Positions 56,820 to 64,000 of a stretch of 64,000 nucleotides of DNA are shown piece by piece. Origin of the DNA: Oscheius sp. JU75 (taxonomy: Eukaryota > Nematoda > Chromadorea > Rhabditida > Rhabditidae); assembly GCA_037178855.1 (NCBI GenBank), contig JASJZC010000005.1, forward strand, positions 10,292,001-10,356,000, read 5' to 3'. Numbering within the stretch: the first letter of the stretch is position 1; every line of letters begins with the position of its first letter. A program made the translations under genes and the position numbers. The notes beneath the pieces were generated by a model. That model made no database searches. It was not told the origin of the DNA and saw only the letters and a program-made list of their open reading frames with translations.

Positions 56820-59680
56820 ATGATTCTGCTGTACCTTCTCGTCGCTCTTCTACCCGTCTTTCAGGTGACTCTACTTCTAACTTCAAAGCTACTGCCAAAT
56901 TCAGACGACAAAATATAACCTGGAGCTGGCTGACCGTTATCGGAAGTACGAGGCATGTCTCCGTCGACGACAGGCCGCAACCCGCGATGACGGAGCTCTC
57001 CACGTGCAGGTAGGCACTTATCTATTTGACTGTTCAAAGGTTCACTAGAATCTACACAGAGACTGAGACTCAGTTCTAAAGCACCCGTTTTCAGCCAGTC
57101 GAAGTTGTTCGCGGTTCGGACGTCGTGCTACCCTGCTTCACGTGGTAAGTGAGACAATAGCTTGTTTTGCCAAAGGGGTCTAGTTTTGCACCTGCAAGGA
57201 AGTGAACGGAAACAGTAACAGCTCCTGGTATCAGATTGGAATGTCATGGGAGTCGTTTGCAGCAGTAAACAATGAGAAGAAAGGAAGTAGAGGCAGGGGA
57301 CTGTACCGAGGACAGAGTGGGTCTACTGAACGAGAAACTATCACTGTCACTCTGTCTCCTTTCACTTGCTTCTCTAACCACTTGACCGTTCTTCAAAGGA
57401 TACACTTTGTCGCTGATAGGCACGATTCTAAAGGGAAAAAAGTGCTTTTATGAACTGGGTAGACCACGCGGGGAAGGAAGATGTGCGAGACCACAAAGCT
57501 GACATTGTAGAAGGAATCAACAATCCATCAATTACAGTGTGGCACCAGAAGACGCTCTTGAGATAGAAAGTACCTACAAGCCGAGTGCCGGAGCAATTGG
57601 TCGAGTCTTCAAGAAGGCCGTCGACTACTTTCGAAGAGTAAGCGGTTCTAATTTCTTTAAAAACATTCAAAATCTCAGAAACTGCTCGGAGCAGCCGCCT
57701 TCGACAAATACAAATGGACCTACGATTGGGAGTACGCCAGTACTGGACAAAGCTGGGAAACCCTGACCAATGTGCACATCAAAAAGAGTCTAGGAGAACA
57801 CATCAGCAGCAAAGTTAGAAGGTTAGTCAGACAGAGAAACAGACACAGAGATAGAGACAGAGAGACAGAGATCAGCACCGAAGTCAAAAGGTGGGGGGTC
57901 AATTTCGTTGAAATTGTCTGTGTATTGTGTAGGAAGGATTGTGATGTTGACGCAAGAGTTATTGTTCCGCTATAATCGGGGGTGCGAAAAGATCAACAAT
58001 CTTATCAGAGAAAGATACCAACTGAAACTTTTCAGATTTCTGAAGCGGGACGACTCGAAATGGACGCTTGGTGACCAGTATGAGCTTCGTCTACGCAACG
58101 TGGACCGCAACAGCTCCGGTTTCTACCGCTGTATCAATCGAAAAATTCACGGAGAAAAAAGCCGGGTGGCGAGAATGGGAGCTATGTACTTTTTGGACGT
58201 AAAGACTCGCATCGATGGGCGGATGTTCGCCTCCAAGGAGAACAGTCTGAGTGCCTCGGTCCTAAAACTCTTTCTCAAGGCCGAGGAGAAGGATCTCCAG
58301 CTGAAAATCGGGCCCAGGGCAGGAATCTGGAGCAGCTGCAGCCGGTGTGGAAGTCAACCAGGTGAGCAGATGAGAGCAATCCAGTGTACGATCTCCCCGA
58401 CGACAGAATACCTCTCGCAGCTGAGAAACAGGTCAGCCTGGCTCCAGATGGTCAGCCACATGCCTTGTTCTTCGTCTCTTGTGCCCTTGGAACTCCGTCG
58501 TCGCTACAGGGCGCCCAAGGTCATACAGTACAGGAAGTGTCATGTAAGTTTGAAGGGAAGGGAGACATTGACATTGTCAGTGAGTTCTCTCTCTTTGTCT
58601 TGACCACCATTGCTACCACTTAGCGAGTGACCGTGGCCATCTCAGAAAGAAAAGGATCCTATTTAAAAAAAACAAATAGACCGATCTCAAACTAGAACTG
58701 CAGTCGGAGGACTGTGATGCTCGGCAGTGTTGTAGAGCGAATTGAGTTCTAGCTTGCAGTGTGGGCACTAACAGACATGATAAGCCATAGACAGAGACAA
58801 AGACACAGAGATTTTAGGTCAGATGTTACTCAAACACGATGACGGAACGATACATCAACTCGACCGACGAACTAGACGAGAAGCGCGTCATGGACTACCT
58901 GCCCAAGGGAGAGTTCCTCTTCGGCGAAATTCTGCCCAAGCTCTTGCCTCCGATCATCAGACGCGGATATCTGGTGAGTCCTCTTGACTTCTTATAAAAC
59001 ACTGCTGAAATATGATAAGCCCCGTGAGAATGTTTGATACTTTCGCTCTATCGGCTGTAAAAACTATCGGTAATGGGCGAGAGCGTGAGAGATACCACGT
59101 GGAGAGGGTGAGAGAGTCATTTGCAATGTGCCAGATGAATGGAAGTGCAAAATGTCTATACTGTACTCTCTTAGAATTCAAACAATTTGCAGTTGACGGA
59201 AGGAGACGACCTCGTGCTCACATGTGACATCGATCCAAACGAGGGACTGGGAATATATTGGCACTCGAAGACGAATCTCAGCCTGACGGTCAATCGGATC
59301 TTGCACAAGTTTGAGGTGAGTCTCTATCTCTCTGTGTCTCTCTGTTACCCTGACTACATACTTATCTGAAAAAGTACACCTCTCCTTCCATTATCCTTAT
59401 CTTTCTCTCACCCCACCTATCCAGGACAGGGGACTTTTTGCAGGGACGTGTCTGGCTAGACGAACAGAGTCGACTCATCTTCAACCAAACGCATCTGCCC
59501 GATCAGGACATTTACTACTGCTATAATTCCGAAGGCATCCTGCTCGGCGTGCACAACGTGATAATCAAGAAAAATCAGCACACGGCGGCGATGGTTAGCT
59601 TGTTCAGCATGGTCTTCAAGTGTATCGTCTTGACCCTCATTGCCGTTCTTGTTCTCCGGAAGCTTATGACTATGACTTAA
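56820..59680 (+). CDS. FAM187-like Ig-domain single-pass membrane protein
   Basis: Signal peptide MILLYLLVALLPVFQ, then TTKYNLELADRYRKYEACLR. The first Ig-like domain begins GSDVVLPCF and ends LRNVDRNSSGFYRCINRKIH, the strand F motif DxGxYxC. Then the FAM187 signature of a small thrombospondin-like patch, GIWSSCSRCGSQPGEQMRAI, followed by MPCSSSLVPLELRRRYRAP. After the donor at CH|GTAAGT the next exon reads RCYSNTMTERYINSTDE and LPKGEFLFGEILPKLLPP; then the second Ig domain LTEGDDLVLTCDIDPNEGLG to LPDQDIYYCYNSEG, a TM helix (SMVFKCIVLTLIAVLVLRKL) and stop at 59678-59680. Domain order matches vertebrate FAM187A/B. At least nine exons; the junction at about 57144/57184 and exons near 57.45 kb are not resolved in phase. 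Function unknown in any animal that I know; a surface receptor or adhesion role is inferred. Confidence 0.78.
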
Positions 59681-61948
59681 AGGAGAACAGAAATGAGTAC
59701 AAAATAAAAGTTAATACATAACCTCGTATTGAAAACTAGACTGATTTTTGTGGACTTTCAAACCTTGGATGTCGTCTCATGAGTCTCAGAGCTGAGGATG
59801 CTTTTCGTCTCACAATGTATCTAGCGAAAAAGATCTACAAGTTGGCATTATTTTTGCTTATCAGCACAACAGCAACAAAGACGATCAGCTCGTCCTTACA
59901 TCTGCCATCAGTACCCTTGTACGAAGGTCGTTTCCGAGAAGTACCGCTACATACTTCTCAGTACTGTCTTATTCTGTCTAACCGGTCAAATCTCATCTGG
60001 TAATGGTCAATTTCAATGGCTAGTCAATTCCGATTGCAATGTCAGTTGATGTGAAGCCGACCCAAATAGTGATAGGTTCACAGTAAGCTTTGCCATATTT
60101 TTGAGTATTCCAAGTTAACTGATTGAAGTAAAGGAGTGGCGATTGCTTAGGTGATATCATAGCTAAACAAGCTTTAATCAATACCTGATGGTTCTCAATT
60201 TATCCCAATTTATCAACAGAAGAGCCTATATAAGGGACAGTCACTCTTTCAACTATCATTCTCTACAGCGTGCCAATTCAGATGTACTTCACTCGAAAAA
60301 TGACCGAGCGTGTTGTCGCCTTTTCTATCATGCCATTTGAGATGTTCAGTTGTATACAACGTGTCCAGATTGTTCAAGAAGTAGTTTAAGAAACTGAAGA
60401 ACAAGATCGGCGCTATACAAGTTCAGCAAGTCCCTTTCTCTAACAAAATGAACATCCCATCTTCTCTGAGGAGTTCTGAAAGCAGCAAACGTACTCTCTG
60501 TCTGCTTATGCCTGTCCTTGTCCCTCTGTTCCCGTACCTCCCTCATCAGTCCCTCCCCGAGCGACAAAGGTCGATTAATTTAGACGCTGCGACAAAACTC
60601 CCAGTCCAGTCCCAGTCGACTCTAAGTAGTTTGACCAACAAAATATCCCAAAATGAAGTCAATTCCATGGATGGCATATTTTTTATCAACACTATTGGCA
60701 AAAAGGGGTTCTTTAGTGGTCAGACGCCCATCATAAGCGCGCTCCGTTTTTCTACGGTAGCTGGAACTCAATATGGTCGATTGCTAGCTCTCCATCCATG
60801 TTTTTCTCTTCCCTTTGGGGTCTTTTGTAGTCATAAATGATTAGAATCCATCGACCGAAGGCACAAAAAAGTTATCGATTAGTTTTTGATTAACCAGACC
60901 CTGAACTTTCGACACTTTTACCTGCTTTGCCATTGCAAATAGATTTTGTTAGAACAAATTCCGATTGCATTGAATTTCCCAAAAAGATTCTGCACGTTTT
61001 CAGATATTCAAAGGTTAGGAATAGTTATAGGGTCGATACACTGTTTTAGTATACGTCGTTCCTTCCGTCAAACCGAGTTTTGACAATACTTGTGAAGGGA
61101 CAAGGAAGATTTCTTAGAAGCAAATAGAGTAAAGACTTCTGTAAATTTCGGTACCAGCTTTTCAATTTTATGGTTCATGAATCCAGAGAAAGCTAGTCTT
61201 TATTCAGAAAACTCCGGGAGTCAGTCCTTTAACTCACAGGGGTTCAATAACTTGAAATGGTCATTGTTTTGGAGCCAGTGGGTAGAACCTGCCGATTTTT
61301 TTTTACCGTTCGAGCAAAATATCCAAATAGACAGACTAGAAAAGGAAAGTGCGTAGTTTTCATGTAGTCGGTACATGACAATTTTTCAAACTTGGGATAC
61401 GTTTATCACAGCTTACTTGACATTGAGACAAAAGATTTTATAGATTTTTTGTGCATACTGTTCGTAAAATATTGTTTTCCAGTTTAAGAAAGCTGGAAGA
61501 CGATTGAACCCCCTCCGAATTCCACTAGAGAGCGATGAAGAAAATCAGAAAAACGCCAAAATCACGATTACTGTAAGAAAAACTTTGGAATTTTAATTTG
61601 GATTCGGATAAAGCTTCAAATTCTACACATTTTGATATCATACATGCCTAGCTTTCTTTTGAACTCATTTAGAAAACAAGGTTTGTATGAGACGGGAGTA
61701 GATGACGTGGGCGAAAGGGAAGGGGACAAGGACAGCAAAGTCGAACTTTTGGCTCGATTGTTTTAAGAAGCTTGACCACTTGACTGCCTACTTATTTGAT
61801 GTCTTGTACAGAGACAGGGAAGAATGGAACAGAAGAAAATGAACAAGGGGGCATAGAGACAGAGAGAGGCAGAGACGCTTTGTTTGCAATCAATTTCCAT
61901 AGAAAGTTGTCATTATACCGATCTCTTAGCTTCAGGCCTACATCCACA
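59681..61948. other. 2.3-kb region with only weak coding signals
   Basis: AATAAA near 59704 serves the FAM187-like gene. A TATA-like TATATAAG at 60237-60244 is followed by an ORF starting MYFTRKMTERVVAFSIMPFE, short and unspliced. An ORF of 130 codons (60448-60840) lacks any motif. AT-rich from 60.85 to 61.65 kb. Confidence 0.4.
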
Positions 61949-62387
61949 ATGAACCATCTTCCGTTTTCTCATCCGGCTATAACCCCTAAAATTCTGCAGA
62001 GAATCTTTTGCAAGGTAGTTTTACGGTTCGACAGTTCAATATTCCGCACTTTACAGGCCACTAAGTTATCCGCTATCAGACTGACTCAAACTGGGAAACT
62101 CGGTCGGGATACATTCAACATGGCTCGGTTAGACCTTCTAGAGGCTTTTCAAACGCTTGAGGACCATTATAAGGTAAGTTACACTGCAAAATAGCTTCAA
62201 AGAAGGGTTTCAGCAACACGACTGGCTTCCCCGAAATCTGCGATCTGCAGGAGCATTGCGAAGGAAACTGGACATTGAGTGTTCGAAACATGACAACAGT
62301 AAACAGCCTCTTTATTATATCAGAATTTCAACGAAAAGCGTGATTGTTTATACCCACATATGCAATATACGAGAATGTTTTGAATAA
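61949..62387 (+). CDS. small unknown protein
   Basis: Three exons join in phase: MNHLPFSHPAITPKILQRIF (61949 on, donor GTAGTT), ATKLSAIRLTQTGKLGRDTF to LEDHYK (acceptor TTTACAG, donor GTAAGT), and QHDWLPRNLRSAGALRRKLD onward to a TAA at 62385-62387. About 120 residues, helical and basic, no signal peptide. AATAAA (62383-62388) overlaps the stop codon, as in two other genes here. No family recognised. Clean phases and good splice sites support it; lack of homology leaves doubt, especially for the last 25 residues. Confidence 0.45.
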
Positions 62388-62811
62388 AGAAAGTATGTAG
62401 AGAGACATGGAGATAGCGGGACATAGCAACACAGAGACAGAGAGACATCCGTTTCATTTAATCAGCCGCTGCCGTACTGTCCCTCTGCACACATCCATGT
62501 TAACGTGAAAAGCTTAGGCATCATGAAGTTTTGACGCTTGCAAAGTTTCTATAGCCTTATGGACCTATCCTCTGTGCACGAAAAGAGATTATGGAATGTG
62601 GTTCGGAATCAGGGTTGGGCCAGCAGCGACTTCTAGGGCAAGCAGACGTTGGGATTGGGCTATCGGTTACAGGGGAAGTCGATAGTTGCAAGACATTGTA
62701 ACGCTCTTATTTTAAACCAGTCAAGCTTTGAGGGTTTATGGCAACCTCGGTGTCAAGTGGAGTGGCGATTCCTGTGATCAAATCGCATATTTGTCGGGTC
62801 AACAGTTTAAT
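62388..62811. other. spacer
   Basis: A GAGACAGAGAGACAT tract at 62400-62450. No gene seen. Confidence 0.4.
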
Positions 62812-63072
62812 TCAATGTCTCACAAATCTGTTGCAGACCTTTCCCAAGAGAAGACTCATCTGAGTGTCCTCCAAATCACAAGCGTCGTTCTGAAACTCGA
62901 AGCAGCTCTTCCTCTCATCCTCTACCAATCTCTTCAGGAACTGTTCCCCTTTCTCCTTCTCCAGTTCTCTACCGTAACCCATTGTGACCAGAGTAATATC
63001 GTCCAGAAGCTTCTTCGCAGCTTGTTTCGTAACAGCGAGAGCCTCGTCCAGGAGCAGCACCCAATGTGTCAT
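62812..63072 (-). pseudogene. vWA-domain fragment, copy B
   Basis: Open minus-strand frame reading LLDEALAVTKQAAKKLLDDI, TLVTMGYGRELEKEKGEQFL, CFEFQNDACDLEDTQM and LLGKVCNRFVRH, stop near 62812. This is the second half of a vWA domain (GYGxE strand, C-terminal helix) and matches the broken copy at 35340-35657. No upstream half with the MIDAS DxSxS motif is visible, so it is either an exon whose partners are lost or a relic. It is head-to-head with serpentine receptor copy B, as at the other locus. Confidence 0.55.
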
Positions 63073-63420
63073 TTTCTCCTGATCGCAGTTCTAAGATGCA
63101 AACCAGACAGCTTTTTTGTGAAACAAAGACCGGCAGAAAGAGACTAAAAGAGGCCTCAATTTCTGTCCTCCCTCTGTTTGTTTTTTCTCTGTCCAGCTAT
63201 CTGTCATTGTGACTCTGCCTCTGTGCCTCTGTTCCTGTCCTTCTATAAGTGCCTCACGATTATGTTTCTGCCCCTTTCTCTCTGACTGTCCGTCCTTTAC
63301 TGTTTCTTTCTACGTTAGCAAGTTTTTTGAACCGCTTATGCACTTGCACAATTATATTAATAACTGCGCTCTAGACTATAAGCAGCTGAAAACGAACCAA
63401 GTCTCCTTCTATTTTCAGCC

Positions 63421-64000
63421 ATGGAGACTACGACAATGCGACAGTGTCTAGGAGGGATACAAGGTCTTACTTTCTTTTTTTTTTTTTGAAGGGGGGGGGG
63501 GTTCGGCGGGATGCGCAATGTCTTTGGTGACTTGAAATCTTTTCCAAATGAAAAATGAGCGCTTCCGAGCTTTTGTCGCATCGCATGCCGCTGAAACCCT
63601 TCTTTCAATGCACTTTCTTAGAAGGCTGCATATACGGAGGAGTAATAAAGGAAGCTCTACACGAGTTTACTGATAATGAGAAAAGTTCTCGTTACTACAC
63701 TTTTATATATTCGTACAGTGCCATCTCGTCGGCTCACCTGATAGTCAATCTGATTCTAACCGTCGTTTTCACCAAAGGATATCGCAATTTCAAAGCCCGT
63801 ACATTTTTCGTTCTGATCGGAGCTATACTTCTGGCGAATTACATGGTTGTTATTGTGAACTGTGTTTGCTACATTCCTGTTATACACGGCTGGGTGTCTC
63901 CAGGTGTTTATGGATCAAATACTCTCTATACCTATGTAAATTATCTTGAGTTGATCGCTGATTACATGAACTTATTGTTATCCTGTACCATTTCGCTTCA
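63421..64000 (+). CDS. seven-TM serpentine receptor, copy B (runs off the window)
   Basis: Exon 1 63421-63463 encodes METTTMRQCLGGIQ; exon 2 starts at 63622 and joins in phase as EGCIYGGVIKEALHEFTDNE. Then YYTFIYSYSAISSAHLIVNL (TM1), GYRNFKARTFFVLIGAILLA (TM2), NCVCYIPVIHGWVSPG, and YLELIADYMNLLLSCTISL (TM3) at the window edge. Over this stretch it is clearly the paralogue of copy A (33945-35265, other strand), sharing KGYRNFKAR, FFVLIG, VNCVCYIPVI and YLELIADYMNLLLSCTISLQ. TTTTCAG ends 2 bp before the ATG, suggesting trans-splicing. No stop or frameshift in the visible part. Confidence 0.8.
63472..63500. repeat. poly(T) then poly(G) run
   Basis: A run of about 13-14 T followed by GAA and about 11-12 G, inside the first intron of serpentine receptor copy B. 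Such a homopolymer pair is prone to sequencing error. Confidence 0.7.

Noticed and set aside
60448-60840. 130-codon + strand ORF after a TATA-like box
   Set aside because: No signal peptide, domain or intron; the TATA-like box is 200 bp upstream and may be chance in AT-rich DNA.

Overview
This window is eukaryotic nuclear DNA, most likely from a nematode. Almost every recognisable gene is cut by short introns (about 40-60 bp) with GT donors and a TTTCAG or TTTTCAG acceptor. Several start codons lie only 3-23 bp downstream of such an acceptor with no clear upstream exon, as expected of spliced-leader trans-splicing. The gene content fits too: a PAN plus ZP cuticle protein of the NOAH/NompA type, divergent serpentine receptors, a secreted 5-hydroxyisourate hydrolase, a single-finger GATA factor and RTE-type LINEs. 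I cannot name the species.

Layout. 1-1.5 kb: a truncated exon, a tiny secreted-peptide gene (-) and a weak cysteine-containing model. 2.1-9.6 kb: a complete SLC6 transporter whose 4.3-kb intron 11 carries a full-length intact RTE-like LINE with a perfect 12-bp target-site duplication. 10.4-11.3 kb: left copy of an 877-bp inverted duplication holding a small secreted-protein gene. 11.4-14.3 kb: a BPI/LBP lipid-binding protein, convergent with a small two-TM protein. 16.0 kb: tRNA-Lys(CTT). 16.2-19.8 kb: an SLC5 cotransporter. 22.2-26.3 kb: three tightly spaced + strand genes (GATA factor, MARF1-like NYN protein, MADF protein), a candidate operon. 26.4-30.2 kb: PAN/ZP transmembrane protein (-), with tRNA-Leu(CAG) in an intron on the opposite strand. 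30.8-31.5 kb: a four-TM protein. 31.8-32.6 kb: right copy of the inverted duplication. 33.2-33.7 kb: secreted HIUase. 33.9-35.3 kb: a serpentine receptor (-), with a broken vWA fragment head-to-head. 36-39.2 kb: LINE wreckage and a broken tyrosine phosphatase. 39.5-40.1 kb: a Gly-rich secreted protein. 40.3-43.1 kb: SEL1L (ERAD). 43.6-44.2 kb: another LINE relic. 44.6-45.2 kb: a secreted EF-hand protein. 45.2-48.8 kb: no convincing gene. 48.8-51.1 kb: a class A-like GPCR. 52.2-54.6 kb: a class III aminotransferase-like phospho-lyase (ETNPPL type, -). 56.8-59.7 kb: a FAM187-like Ig membrane protein. 61.9-62.4 kb: a small unknown gene. 62.8-64 kb: a second vWA fragment plus a second serpentine receptor running off the end, an inverted paralogue of the 34-35.7 kb block.

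The genes are mostly unrelated in function. The main local themes are transport (SLC6, SLC5), secreted or membrane surface proteins, and chemoreception. Two independent inverted duplications and three RTE-type LINE copies or relics point to an actively rearranging region. Short GACAGAGA/TCTCTGTC tracts are scattered through most introns and spacers, and one breakpoint of the 877-bp duplication lies inside such a tract.
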